This document shows, piece after piece, positions 8,161-16,775 of a DNA stretch of 64,000 nucleotides. The stretch is taken from contig NZ_DAIDJE010000214.1 of NCBI RefSeq assembly GCF_027451485.1, positions 1 through 64,000 on the forward strand, written 5' to 3'. Source of the stretch: Bradyrhizobium sp. Its GTDB lineage: Bacteria > Pseudomonadota > Alphaproteobacteria > Rhizobiales > Xanthobacteraceae. A program made the position numbers and the translations under genes. The notes under the pieces were generated by a model. The model saw only the letters and a list, made by a program, of their open reading frames with translations, was not told the DNA's origin and ran no database searches. Each line of letters opens with the position of its first letter. The stretch's first letter is position 1.

Positions 8161-9360
8161 TCAGCCGGCCGAGAGTTCGCCGAGCGTGGTCCAGAAATCG
8201 GTGAATATGGCTGGAGGCTTCGGCGAATCCATGACCCGCTGGGTGAGCAGGATGCCGGTGAGTTGCGCCTGCGGATCGGAATACCAGGACGTTCCATAGC
8301 CGCCATCCCAGCCGAACCGGCCTTGCGAGGCATTCGGATCATCCAGCGCGGCGAAAACCGACAGCCCAAATCCCCATCCGCGGGCGTTGCCGAGGAACAA
8401 TTGGGACTCGCGCTTTTCGTCGGCTTTGATGTGGTTCGTTGTCATCAAGGCTACCGATTCCCGCGATAACACGCGGGCACTGCCGAGAGCGCCGCCTTCC
8501 AGCATCATCTGGGCGAAGGCGTTGAAATCGTCCGCCGTGGAAACAAGACCCGCAGCGCCATTCTCGAAAACGGGCGGATTTGAGAACCGGCCCGTCACCG
8601 GGGGATCGAAAACCTTCAGCTGCCTTGCCGCATTGTCCTGCATATAGGCGGTCGCGAACCGGTGCTGCTTCTCCTTAGGGCAATAGAACGCGGTATCCTT
8701 CATTCCGAGCGGCGCAAAAATGCGCTCGTTCAAGAACTCGCCGAGTGTGATGCCGGCAACCCGCGGGATCAGAACGCTGAGGATTTCGCTGCCGCCGTTG
8801 TAGAGCCAGCTTTCGCCCGGCTGATACGCCAGCGGCAGGCGGCTGTAGCGCTTGATCAATTCGTCGGGCGGATAGGAAGGAAACACCGGCCCCGGCGCGA
8901 GACCTGCTTCCGCATAGGCCCGCTGGATCGGAAAACGATCGGGAAATACTGGAATGATGCCGTAGCCGCAGCGGAAGGTCAGCAAATCACGCAAGGTGAT
9001 GGAACGGCGCGCCGGCACTGTTTGATGGACCAGCGAATCCAGCCTGAGCAGCACCTTGCGGCCGGCCAGTTCGGGCAGCCATCGGTCGACGGCATCATCA
9101 AGGGCGATCTTGCCATCCTCGACCATGACCATCGCAGCAGCGGCCGTGATCGGCTTGGTCATCGAGGTGATCCGGAAAATCGAATCGCGCTTGATCGGCG
9201 AGCCTTCGAAGGCGAGCCGGCCAATCGCGTCGGCATGAACTCGCCCCCGATGGCTCACCAGCATCACGAGGCCCGGCAGATCGCCGCGCTCGACATAGCC
9301 GGCCATCACACCGTGCAGGCGATCCAGACCCGCCTTCGAGAACCCGCCGTCAATCGTCAT
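8161..9360 (-). CDS. Serine hydrolase, beta-lactamase/esterase (class C-like) family
   Basis: The 399-residue protein has the SxxK motif SMTK (Ser66-Lys69) and the YxN motif YNG (Tyr187), the catalytic set of class C beta-lactamase-like esterases such as EstB. There is no signal peptide, which argues for a cytoplasmic esterase and not a secreted beta-lactamase. The substrate is unknown. It lies upstream of the YCII pair and downstream of the cupin gene, all on the minus strand. Confidence 0.9.
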   Translation of the reverse strand: MTIDGGFSKAGLDRLHGVMAGYVERGDLPGLVMLVSHRGRVHADAIGRLAFEGSPIKRDSIFRITSMTKPITAAAAMVMVEDGKIALDDAVDRWLPELAGRKVLLRLDSLVHQTVPARRSITLRDLLTFRCGYGIIPVFPDRFPIQRAYAEAGLAPGPVFPSYPPDELIKRYSRLPLAYQPGESWLYNGGSEILSVLIPRVAGITLGEFLNERIFAPLGMKDTAFYCPKEKQHRFATAYMQDNAARQLKVFDPPVTGRFSNPPVFENGAAGLVSTADDFNAFAQMMLEGGALGSARVLSRESVALMTTNHIKADEKRESQLFLGNARGWGFGLSVFAALDDPNASQGRFGWDGGYGTSWYSDPQAQLTGILLTQRVMDSPKPPAIFTDFWTTLGELSAG

Positions 9361-9393
9361 CTTTATCGCTTTCCTTGTTTTGAGCTCGCCTGC

Positions 9394-9777
9394 TTACACC
9401 GGAACCCAGCGCCGCACCACGTCGGTCGCGCCTTTCGGCAAGCCTTCGAAAATTGGCGAGGCCAGCACTGCATGAAGGTGCAGCGTTACGGCGCCACGAT
9501 TGCGGAATCCATGCAGCCGATGAGCCGGCACAATCAGCGACTGACCGGCCGTGACGATCATGTTCTCCCGATCGATCCACATTTCGGCCTCGCCGGCCTG
9601 CACCGTCAGTACCTCCTCGACTGGATGCGAATGGGTGGGCGCCCCGCAGCCCGGCGCGACCCATTGCTCGAATACACAAAGTTGCGTCGCGCCATTCAGA
9701 GCCGAGATTAGCATCCGGGTTTTGACGCCTGGGCGCCACTCTTCGAGCGGACGGTCATTTGGGTCATGGATCTTCAT
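9394..9777 (-). CDS. Small cupin-domain protein
   Basis: The 127-residue single-domain cupin begins MKIHDPNDRPLEEWRPG. The metal-binding motif 1 is visible as THSHPVEEVLTVQAGEAEMW, and motif 2 around IVPAHRLHGFRN. The open frame continues far upstream (to 10239) but that part is antisense to the SDR gene; the start at 9777 has GGAGA about 9 bases before it. No substrate can be assigned. It lies 33 bp before the serine hydrolase gene. Confidence 0.85.
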   Translation of the reverse strand: MKIHDPNDRPLEEWRPGVKTRMLISALNGATQLCVFEQWVAPGCGAPTHSHPVEEVLTVQAGEAEMWIDRENMIVTAGQSLIVPAHRLHGFRNRGAVTLHLHAVLASPIFEGLPKGATDVVRRWVPV

Positions 9778-9874
9778 GGCAGTCGTTCTCCGCTCTTGCT
9801 CGTCCGAAACAAAGCAGAGGCCATGCTTCCGTGCTAGAGAAAGACATGCTCGTCGACGACAAGATGGATAAGGT

Positions 9875-10663
9875 ATGACTGCTTCTTCGCAAAAAGTGGC
9901 TCTCGTGACCGGCGCTGCCCGCGGCATCGGACTTGCCGTGGCCAAACGTTTCCTTGCCGACGGCTTTGGCGTGGCCTTGCTCGATATCGAGGGCGACCTG
10001 CTCGAAAAGAGCGTGTCGGCACTGGACCGGCCCGAGGCTACGCTCGCGTTGAGTTGCGACGTTTCAAACGCCAGTTCCGTCGCTTCGGCCTTTGCCAGGA
10101 TCGAGCGCCGCTTCGGAAGGCTCGACGCACTCGTCAACAATGCCGGGGTCGCAGTGTTCGCGCCGCTGATGGAAACATCCGATGCGGACTGGAGCCGCGT
10201 GCTCGCGGTCAACCTGACCGGGCCATTCCTCTGCACCAAAGCGGCGGTGCCATTGATGCGCCATCATGGCGGCGGGGCCATCGTCAACATCACCTCGATT
10301 TCAGGGCTGCGCGCCTCGACCCTGCGCTCGGCCTACGGCACCAGCAAGGCGGGACTGGCGCACCTGACCAAGCAACTCGCCGTCGAATTGTCCGAGTTCG
10401 GCATCCGCGTCAACGGCGTGGCCCCGGGACCGGTCGACACCGCGATGGCGAAAGCGGTTCACAGCCCGGCAATTCGCGCCGACTACCACGACGCCATCCC
10501 ACTCAACCGTTACGGTCTCGAGGAAGAACTGGCCGAGGCGGTGTTCTTCCTGTGCAGCGACAGGGCGAGCTACATCACCGGTCAGGTTCTCGCCGTGGAC
10601 GGCGGCTTCGATGCAGCCGGCATCGGACTGCCTACACTGCGCGGGGCGAGGCGCAACGGATAG
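9875..10663 (+). CDS. Short-chain dehydrogenase/reductase
   Basis: This 262-residue classical SDR has the nucleotide-binding TGAARGIG (12-19), NNAG (88-91), and the catalytic Ser141, Tyr154 and Lys158 (YGTSK). The C-terminus VLAVDGGFDAAG is typical of the glucose dehydrogenase/FabG-like branch. The acidic residue after strand 2 (LLDIEGD) suggests NAD(H) preference. The substrate is unknown. It is transcribed away from the cupin gene. Confidence 0.9.
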   Translation: MTASSQKVALVTGAARGIGLAVAKRFLADGFGVALLDIEGDLLEKSVSALDRPEATLALSCDVSNASSVASAFARIERRFGRLDALVNNAGVAVFAPLMETSDADWSRVLAVNLTGPFLCTKAAVPLMRHHGGGAIVNITSISGLRASTLRSAYGTSKAGLAHLTKQLAVELSEFGIRVNGVAPGPVDTAMAKAVHSPAIRADYHDAIPLNRYGLEEELAEAVFFLCSDRASYITGQVLAVDGGFDAAGIGLPTLRGARRNG

Positions 10664-10745
10664 CGTCCCTCCGACGAAGGTGCGAGGGAACCTTGCCGCA
10701 GGGCTTGCGATTGCTTGCATGCCCAAGAAGAAGGAAGCTCCCGAC

Positions 10746-11186
10746 ATGCGTACATTTCTCTCTGGAATTTGTGCCATCGCCGCGGTGCTGTGCACGCTTG
10801 CCGCTCCGCCGGCCCGGGCCGAGATCCGAATCCTGGAAAGCCCTGGCGGGCAGGTCGGCCCCTTTCTCGACCTGTTCGAACGCGTGCGCGACTCCGGTGA
10901 ACGCGTCGTCATCGACGGCCCCTGCCTTTCCGCCTGTACGCTGGTGCTCAGCATGGTGCCGGCGAACCGCATCTGCGTGACGCGGCGCGCCGTGCTCGGC
11001 TTCCACGCCGCGCGCTCGATGGACAAGCGCGGCCGGATGTATGCCGAGCCGGAAGCCTCCGCCCTGGTGCTCCAGGCCTATCCGGCCGGCGTGCGCAATT
11101 GGATCGTTCGCCGCGGCGGATTGACTTCGCATCTTCTGTTATTGCGAGGACGCGAACTGGCGTCCCTCTACCCGAGGTGTCGCTGA
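10746..11186 (+). CDS. Exported ClpP/crotonase-fold-like protein (COG3904-like)
   Basis: A 146-residue protein with a signal peptide (MRTFLSGICAIAAVLCTLAAPPARA). The stretch IDGPCLSACTLVLSMVPANR resembles the serine region of periplasmic ClpP-like proteins grouped as COG3904; a true catalytic triad is not evident. The start at 10746 is preceded by AGAAGGAAG. Biological role unknown. It follows the SDR gene by 82 bp in the same direction. Confidence 0.7.
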   Translation: MRTFLSGICAIAAVLCTLAAPPARAEIRILESPGGQVGPFLDLFERVRDSGERVVIDGPCLSACTLVLSMVPANRICVTRRAVLGFHAARSMDKRGRMYAEPEASALVLQAYPAGVRNWIVRRGGLTSHLLLLRGRELASLYPRCR

Positions 11187-11208
11187 TCAACCCGACGGCC
11201 GCGCCCGT

Positions 11209-11622
11209 CTACATGCCTTCGAGCGGCGAGTTGACCATCCAAGGGATGCCGAACTTGTCGATGCACATGCCGAAGCCCTTGGAGAAAAACGTCCTGCCAA
11301 ACGGCATGTTGAGACTGCCACCTTCGGCGAGCGCATTGAACTTGCGCTCGGCTTCGGTGGGATCATTGATCGTGATCGAAATCGCGAACCCTTGCGGCTT
11401 GTGAAAATGCTCGGGCGATGAATCCGACGCCATCAGCACCTGGCCGTCGATGGACATGCGCGCATGCATGATGAGTTTTTCCCGGCCGGGCCCCGGCTTC
11501 ATATCCGCCGGCCCCTCGTCAGCGCGCAGCATCATCTCGATTTTGCCGCCCAGCACCTCTTCGTAGAACCTGAAGGCGGCCTCGCAATTGTCGTTGAAAA
11601 ATAGATAGGGATTGATCTGCAT
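11209..11622 (-). CDS. VOC family protein (PhnB/glyoxalase-like)
   Basis: The 137-residue protein begins MQINPYLFFNDNCEAAFRFY, the usual start of PhnB-type vicinal oxygen chelate proteins, and ends GIPWMVNSPLEGM. These proteins fold as paired beta-alpha-beta-beta-beta units; this type is often annotated after the 3-demethylubiquinone methyltransferase-like domain, but no activity can be claimed. It sits next to DoxX and SRPBCC remnants and the ECF42 operon, a grouping common around this sigma factor. Confidence 0.88.
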   Translation of the reverse strand: MQINPYLFFNDNCEAAFRFYEEVLGGKIEMMLRADEGPADMKPGPGREKLIMHARMSIDGQVLMASDSSPEHFHKPQGFAISITINDPTEAERKFNALAEGGSLNMPFGRTFFSKGFGMCIDKFGIPWMVNSPLEGM

Positions 11623-11649
11623 CGCTTCCTCCTGGCTGGTAAATTTCGC

Positions 11650-11931
11650 CTATTCTCGGCGAGCTTCTTCAGATTGGCGAGGCCGGCTTCGAAGTCCCTG
11701 CCAATCATCGCGTCGAAATTCATGAACACCTGCATGACCTTCGACATGAACTGCGACGGGACCCGCACCGAGGCCCGTGATTGCGGAGACCGCCAGCCTG
11801 AGGCCGCGCACGGGGTTCTGGCGCGATCGATAGCCGATCCGGCCCAGCACCTCCATGACGACCCGCCACGGTGCGAGCTTGATGATGCCATCAAGCAGCA
11901 AGATCATGATCTGGATGGTCTGAATGTTCAT
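11650..11931 (-). pseudogene. Fused remnants of a DoxX-like and an SRPBCC gene
   Basis: Reading from 11931, one frame gives MNIQTIQIMILLLDGIIKLA..., which resembles the start of DoxX-like membrane proteins for about 35 residues before it degenerates. A different frame, around 11747-11660, gives MSKVMQVFMNFDAMIG... followed by a LANLKKLAE-type end, the familiar C-terminus of SRPBCC/polyketide-cyclase-like proteins. The middle of both genes is missing and the frames differ, so an internal deletion has probably joined two neighbouring genes. Either short frame could be called as a gene automatically; I judge neither functional. Confidence 0.6.
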
Positions 11932-12004
11932 CTTGCGTCCCCTGGAGAACAGGCGCTCTATCCTGTTGACGAACGGGGAGACTGCGGACCGACAGACTTG
12001 CCAA

Positions 12005-13282
12005 TTATTTTTTGTTGACGGGGCTCAGGCCCTGCGGCTGGCAGTCGCGCATCAGCCGGTCGAGATGCATGCGGATGTGAGCGGCTTCCGCCGAGGTGTT
12101 GGCGAGCGCAATGGCACGGTCGAAGGCGACCCGAGCCTCATTGTTGCAGCCAAGTTGCATCAGGAAAGCGCCGCGGACGCCGAAATAGTGAAAGTAGTTG
12201 GAGAGCCGATCGCCCAGCGGCTCGATCATCGCCAGCGCAGCCTCAGGTCCGCGGACCTTCGATACGGCGACGGCACGGTTGAGTGTAACCACAGGCGACG
12301 GCTGCATCACCTCCAGCGCGCCGTAGAGCAGATCGATCTGCGCCCAGTCGGTATCTTCAGGCCGAGCCGCGCGCGAATGCAGCGCCGCAATCGCCGCCTG
12401 CACCTGGTAAGGCCCCGAGCGGCGATGCCGCATCGCCTTCTCGATCAACGCGACACCTTCCGTGATCAAGTTCTGATTCCATAGCGCCCGATCCTGATCT
12501 TCGAGCAGCACCACTTCTCCGTTTGCATCGAAGCGCGCGGGGGCGCGCGCGTGTTGCAACAACAACAGCGCGACCAGCCCCATGATCTCTGGTTCGCTTT
12601 GAAACAGCCGAAGCAACAAGCGGGCCAGGCGGATTGCCTCCTCGCAAAGCGGCATTCTGATCCCGGAGGTCTCGCCGCTCGCCGAATAGCCTTCGTTGAA
12701 GATCAGGTAGATCATCGCCGCCACCGCCGCGAGGCGTTCGCTGCGCTCCACCGCGCCCGGCGCCTCGAAGGGAACGCCGGCCTTGGCGACACGCGCCTTG
12801 GCTCGGGTAATGCGCTGCTCCATCGCAGGTTCGGAAACCAGAAAGGCGCGGGCGATCTGCTTCACCGAAAGGCCTGAGACGATGCGAAGCGCCAGCGCAA
12901 TCTGCTGCGTCGCCGGCAGATCTGGATGGCAACAGATGAACAGAAGCCGCAGGATGTCGTCGCGATAGTGTGAGCCATCGAGCCGGTCGGCAATCTCCTC
13001 CTCGGCGTCATCGAGATCGGAAATTGCCGCCTCATCAGACAACGCCTCCTGCTTGTTCGAGCGGCGTACGTCGTCGATCGCCGCGTTGCGGCCGACCATG
13101 ATCAGCCAGGCGGCCGCATCGCGCGGCGGGCCTTGTTGCGGCCAGCTTTTCAAGGCGCGCAGGCAGGCATTCTGGAAGGCTTCTTCGGCCGTATCGAGGT
13201 TGCGGAAATAGCGCAGCAGGGCGCCGACGGCCTGGGGTCGTGCCGAGGTCAGGGCAGCATCGATCCAGGCGACGTCCGTCAC
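12005..13282 (-). CDS. ECF42-type RNA polymerase sigma factor with C-terminal TPR-like domain
   Basis: The 425-residue protein has sigma region 2 near the N-terminus (EEAFQNACLRALKSW, then AWLIMVGRNAAIDDVRR), sigma region 4 (LALRIVSGLSVKQIARAFLV..., about 130-165), and a long extension of about 250 residues ending in helical repeats. That extension replaces the usual anti-sigma factor control in the ECF42 group. No anti-sigma gene is adjacent. Its ATG overlaps the end of the upstream DGPF gene by 4 bp, so the two are translationally coupled, which is the hallmark arrangement of this group. Confidence 0.93.
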   Translation of the reverse strand: MTDVAWIDAALTSARPQAVGALLRYFRNLDTAEEAFQNACLRALKSWPQQGPPRDAAAWLIMVGRNAAIDDVRRSNKQEALSDEAAISDLDDAEEEIADRLDGSHYRDDILRLLFICCHPDLPATQQIALALRIVSGLSVKQIARAFLVSEPAMEQRITRAKARVAKAGVPFEAPGAVERSERLAAVAAMIYLIFNEGYSASGETSGIRMPLCEEAIRLARLLLRLFQSEPEIMGLVALLLLQHARAPARFDANGEVVLLEDQDRALWNQNLITEGVALIEKAMRHRRSGPYQVQAAIAALHSRAARPEDTDWAQIDLLYGALEVMQPSPVVTLNRAVAVSKVRGPEAALAMIEPLGDRLSNYFHYFGVRGAFLMQLGCNNEARVAFDRAIALANTSAEAAHIRMHLDRLMRDCQPQGLSPVNKK

Positions 13283-13647
13283 TTGGCGCGCGCTCCCGGT
13301 TCGAACATGCCGACAGGGCGAATTTCATAGGCACCACCGGGATTGGCCGCGCCGAGTTCGCGAGCGACGTCGACGGCGGCGTCGAGGTTCTCGCAGTCGA
13401 TGATATAGAAGCCAAGAAGCTGCTCCTTGGTCTCGGCATAGGGACCATCCAGCACGACCGGCGGGTCGTCCTTGCGCAGCGTCGTGGCGGCGGTGGTCGG
13501 CAGCAGCCGGGCCACAGGGCCGAGCCGGCCCTCCTTCTTAAGTTTGTCCTGGACCACCGCAAGCTTCGACATGACGGCTGCGTCCTGCTCCTTGCTCCAG
13601 GAGCCGACGAAATCCTCGTCGTGATAGCAAAGTATGGCATAGAGCAT
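13279..13647 (-). CDS. DGPF/YCII domain protein, partner of the ECF42 sigma factor
   Basis: The 122-residue protein starts MLYAILCYHDEDFVGSW and carries VVLDGPYAETKEQLLGFYII, the DGPF-type signature. The start at 13647 is set by AAAGGAG nine bases upstream. It is the first gene of a two-gene operon with the sigma factor (4-bp overlap). In ECF42 systems the DGPF gene is a usual target of the sigma factor; a candidate ECF promoter lies upstream. Molecular function unknown. Confidence 0.92.
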   Translation of the reverse strand: MLYAILCYHDEDFVGSWSKEQDAAVMSKLAVVQDKLKKEGRLGPVARLLPTTAATTLRKDDPPVVLDGPYAETKEQLLGFYIIDCENLDAAVDVARELGAANPGGAYEIRPVGMFEPGARAK

Positions 13648-13671
13648 GGGTAAGGACTCCTTTGTACCCAA

Positions 13672-13699
13672 GGACGTAGGGAAGGGTGACGATCCGACA
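13672..13699 (-). promoter_or_regulatory. Candidate ECF42-dependent promoter
   Basis: On the minus strand TGTCGG (13694-13699) is separated by 17 bases from CGTCC (13672-13676), about 25-30 bp before the DGPF start codon. This resembles the TGTCGA-type -35 and C-G-T-C-type -10 that I recall for ECF42 promoters. The match is to memory only. Confidence 0.45.
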
Positions 13700-13772
13700 T
13701 TGCTTACGGAAAAATATTTGTGCTGAAAACATGTCCCGGTAAGGTCGGGGCCGAGTTCCGGAGAAAGACTGA

Positions 13773-14744
13773 ATGACGACAAAAAGGGGCACGCTGGCCC
13801 TGCTGATCCATGGCGGCACCGAAAACTGGTCGCCGGCGCGCTGGAAGCAAAGATTCGATGAGGTGTGCGCCGACCGTCCGGTCTGGCTCGCGGCAGAAGG
13901 CGGCGGCGATCCGGCCAGCGTTCATTATGCCGCGGTATGGAAGCCTGTGCCCGGCGAATTGGCGGGATTCCCGAACCTCAAGGTCATTTTCAATCTGGGC
14001 GCCGGGGTGGACGCGCTGATGGCCGACAAGACCTTGCCGAAAGTGCCGCTGGTGCGCGTCTCGGTCGGCGATCTCACACATCGCATGAGCGAATATGTCG
14101 CGCTGCATGTCCTGATGCACCACCGGCAGGAGCTTTATTTGCGTGAGAGCCAGCGCGCGAAGCGGTGGGCGCCGAGATATCAATGGCCGGCCGGCGCGAT
14201 CACGGTCGGAATCATGGGGCTCGGCACGCTAGGTGCCGATGCAGCGGAGGTTTTGGTCCGTCTCGGCTTTCGCGTCGTCGGCTGGAGCAACAGCCCCAAA
14301 CGGATCGATCGCGTCGAATGCTTTCACGGCAAGGAGCAGCTCGATGTCTTCCTGCGCCGCACGGACATTCTGGTTTCGCTGCTGCCGCTGACGCCCGACA
14401 CACGCCACATCCTCAACCGCGAGCTTTTCTTAAAGCTGAACCGGTCCGGGCCGATGGGTGCGCCGGTCGTGATCAATGCCGGCCGCGGCGGCTTGCAGAA
14501 TGAGGTCGATATCCTGTCCTGTCTCGACGACGGAACGCTGGGCGCGGTTTCGCTCGACGTCTATGCAACCGAGCCGTTGCCGCCGGACAATCCGTTCTGG
14601 ACCCACCCGAAGGTCGTGCTGACGCCGCATAACGCCGCCGACACCGATCCCGACGAAATCTCGAAATATGTCGCGCGCCAGATCGCGCGTTTCGAGGCCG
14701 GCCAGTCGCTGGAAAATCTCGTCGACCCGGCGCGGGGATATTAG
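13773..14744 (+). CDS. ghrA: Glyoxylate/hydroxypyruvate reductase A-like D-2-hydroxyacid dehydrogenase
   Basis: The 323-residue protein shows the NAD(P)-binding glycine motif GIMGLGTLG and the catalytic elements of D-2-hydroxyacid dehydrogenases: Arg in NAGRGG and His in LTPHNAAD. Overall it fits the GhrA branch, which reduces glyoxylate and hydroxypyruvate in the cytoplasm. It is divergent from the ECF42/DGPF operon, with about 125 bp between the two start codons, and converges on the TetR gene that follows. Confidence 0.9.
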   Translation: MTTKRGTLALLIHGGTENWSPARWKQRFDEVCADRPVWLAAEGGGDPASVHYAAVWKPVPGELAGFPNLKVIFNLGAGVDALMADKTLPKVPLVRVSVGDLTHRMSEYVALHVLMHHRQELYLRESQRAKRWAPRYQWPAGAITVGIMGLGTLGADAAEVLVRLGFRVVGWSNSPKRIDRVECFHGKEQLDVFLRRTDILVSLLPLTPDTRHILNRELFLKLNRSGPMGAPVVINAGRGGLQNEVDILSCLDDGTLGAVSLDVYATEPLPPDNPFWTHPKVVLTPHNAADTDPDEISKYVARQIARFEAGQSLENLVDPARGY

Positions 14745-14769
14745 CCTGCTATGCCGGGGCAGCGATAGC

Positions 14770-15423
14770 TCACGGCATTCCGCCCCCGCACATCACGGCA
14801 ATGGCGCCGTTCGCGATGGCCTCGAGCTCGTTGCGGGGTACCCTTGCGCGTGAGCGGATCGCGAGAGTGTGAATGGTCGCGGACGCCAGTTGCGCCAGCA
14901 CGCCCGGATCGGCCGACGGTGGTAATTCGCCTTTCTCCTTGGCGCGGCGGAAGCAGGACTCGAAGGCCTTGTCCAGTTCGGCAAACCCGTCCAGCACCAT
15001 CGCGCGGATCTCCGGATCGGCCACCGCCTCCGAAGCCGCCGTCATCACGGTGAAGCAGCCTTGCGGCGCCGAGACGTCAGCCACGTAGATGTCGAGCGCC
15101 GCCGCATAGATACGCTTCAGCCTTTCGCGGATCGGCATGTCGCCCCGGAAAATCTCGATCATCGCCGCACGGGCATCAGCGCGGTAGCGGGTATAGCTCT
15201 TGATATAGAGCTCGCGCTTGTCGCCGAACGCGCCATAGAGGCTCGGCCGGTTCATGCCGGTCGCCGCGCTGAGATCGTCGAGCGAGGTCGCGGCGAAACC
15301 ACCCTTTCGAAACAGATCGAGCGCCTTGCCGAGCGCAACGTCCGGCTCGTAGGCGCGCGGCCGTCCGCGGCGCCTGGGCCCTTGCTGCTTGATTTCCGGC
15401 AAATTCTTACCTTTTTGTACCAT
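14770..15423 (-). CDS. TetR family repressor
   Basis: The 217-residue protein has an Arg-rich N-terminus (RRRGRPRAYEPDVAL) and a clear helix-turn-helix (TSLDDLSAATGMNRPSLYGAF). The C-terminal domain begins about residue 85 and resembles the TetR_C group that controls efflux or redox genes. It is divergent from the GST gene, and the 95-bp gap holds overlapping promoters and an inverted repeat, so control of the GST gene and itself is the simplest reading. The ligand is unknown. Confidence 0.9.
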   Translation of the reverse strand: MVQKGKNLPEIKQQGPRRRGRPRAYEPDVALGKALDLFRKGGFAATSLDDLSAATGMNRPSLYGAFGDKRELYIKSYTRYRADARAAMIEIFRGDMPIRERLKRIYAAALDIYVADVSAPQGCFTVMTAASEAVADPEIRAMVLDGFAELDKAFESCFRRAKEKGELPPSADPGVLAQLASATIHTLAIRSRARVPRNELEAIANGAIAVMCGGGMP

Positions 15424-15477
15424 TTCGCAAAAAACTATTGACGCCGCTTATATTATGCGAAACAGTATGAAAATCAA
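15423..15477. promoter_or_regulatory. TetR/GST divergent control region
   Basis: For the TetR gene, TTGATT (15472-15477) and TAATAT (15450-15455) on the minus strand are 16 bases apart. An inverted repeat tttcgca (15423-15429) / tgcgaaa (15456-15462) flanks this AT-rich stretch; one arm lies inside the promoter spacer. The 26-base gap between arms is long for a single TetR dimer site, so these may be two half-sites or chance. Confidence 0.45.
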
Positions 15478-15518
15478 TCTTGCTCGAATTGCCCAGCGCG
15501 CCAAACCGCGAGGAACCC

Positions 15519-16163
15519 ATGGATATCTATTTCTCACCGCTCGCTTGTTCGCTTGCCACCCGCATTGCGCTCTACGAAGCAGGTAAGGAGGCGACCTATT
15601 TCGAGGTCGATCCGAAGACCAAGGTGGTGCAGAGCGACGGATCGGATTTTCGCACAATCAATCCGCTTGGACTGGTGCCGACGCTGCGTACAGACGATGG
15701 ACAGGTGCTGACCGAGAACGCCGCCATCCTGCAATATGTCGCCGACTGCTTCCCCGAAACGCGCCTCGGCACACCGTCAGGCCTGGAGCGAAGCCGGCTG
15801 CATCAATGGCTCTGCTTCATCGGCACCGAACTGCACAAGGGACTGTTTGTGCCGCTACTCGACAAGAAGGCTCCGCCGGAAGCCAAAGCCTATACGCTCG
15901 AAAAGGGCCTTTCCCGGCTCGATTATCTTGAAAACTATCTCAACGGGCGCGAATTCCTGCTCGATCATTTTACAGTCGCCGACGCCTACCTCGTCACCGT
16001 CATCAACTGGACGATGGCGACACCGCCGATTGAACTGGCGAAGTGGCCGGCGGTGAAGGCCTACTATGAACGGCTGCGCAATCGCCCCAGCATCGCCAAA
16101 GCGATCGCCGAGGAGTTCGAGATGTACAAGGCTGAAATCGCAAGGCACAAGGCCGCGGCGTAA
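15519..16163 (+). CDS. Glutathione S-transferase
   Basis: The 214-residue protein has a thioredoxin-like N-terminal domain (MDIYFSPLACSLATRIALYEAG..., with NPLGLVPTL and the glutathione-contacting ENAAILQY) and an all-helical C-terminal domain (about 90-205) containing FTVADAYLVTVINW. The active residue is likely Ser10 or Cys9, as in beta-class enzymes. AGGAACCC precedes the ATG at 15519; an earlier ATG at 15480 has no ribosome site. It is divergent from a TetR gene. Confidence 0.92.
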   Translation: MDIYFSPLACSLATRIALYEAGKEATYFEVDPKTKVVQSDGSDFRTINPLGLVPTLRTDDGQVLTENAAILQYVADCFPETRLGTPSGLERSRLHQWLCFIGTELHKGLFVPLLDKKAPPEAKAYTLEKGLSRLDYLENYLNGREFLLDHFTVADAYLVTVINWTMATPPIELAKWPAVKAYYERLRNRPSIAKAIAEEFEMYKAEIARHKAAA

Positions 16164-16195
16164 GGGCGCGCATCTCGCGGTCGAGCTGCGGCACC

Positions 16196-16663
16196 TCAAA
16201 ACGGATCGTCGCCTAACCCCGGTACATCAGCCGGCCGCGGTCCCGGCGCCAGCCAATGAAAGCGGCGGTGTTCTTCGGCGATCGTGATGTCGTTGATGCT
16301 GGCCTCGCGTCTGCGCATCAGGCCGTGCTCATCGAACTCCCATTGCTCGTTGCCATAGGAGCGGTACCACTGCCCGCTCGCATCGTGCCACTCATATTGA
16401 AAACGCACCGCGATGCGGTTGTTGTCGAACGCCCAGAGATTCTTGATCAGGCGATAATCGAGCTCTTTTTCCCATTTGCGCTTGAGAAAGGCGACGATCG
16501 CCGCGCGGCCCTGGAAGGTTTCCGAACGATTGCGCCAGCGGCTGTCCTCGGTATAGGCGAGCGCGACGCGTTCGGGATCGCGTGAATTCCAGGCATCTTC
16601 CGCCATGCGCGCCTTCTGCGCGGCGGTTTCGCGGGTGAACGGCGGCAATGGCGGACGCGACAT
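16196..16663 (-). CDS. NTF2-like DUF1348 family protein
   Basis: The 155-residue protein ([33 protein letters not shown]...) matches the DUF1348/SnoaL-like pattern, with a cone-shaped NTF2 fold. The segment [27 protein letters not shown] is characteristic. Members are typically annotated as hypothetical; no reaction is known to me. It is the last gene of the accessory block before ybgC. Confidence 0.85.
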   Translation of the reverse strand: MSRPPLPPFTRETAAQKARMAEDAWNSRDPERVALAYTEDSRWRNRSETFQGRAAIVAFLKRKWEKELDYRLIKNLWAFDNNRIAVRFQYEWHDASGQWYRSYGNEQWEFDEHGLMRRREASINDITIAEEHRRFHWLAPGPRPADVPGLGDDPF

Positions 16664-16775
16664 GATGGCCTCCCGGCTCTTTGATGCAGCAAGACTATCG
16701 CTTCGATCGAGACAGTTCGATGGCCGAGTCCCTATCGGGTAATTGCAGGAACCAATCGATAAACTTCCGTAACGC

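Noticed and set aside
8161-9360. Secreted class C beta-lactamase causing drug resistance
   Set aside because: The catalytic motifs fit the wider serine hydrolase family, but there is no signal peptide and no sign of AmpC-type context; an esterase is more likely.
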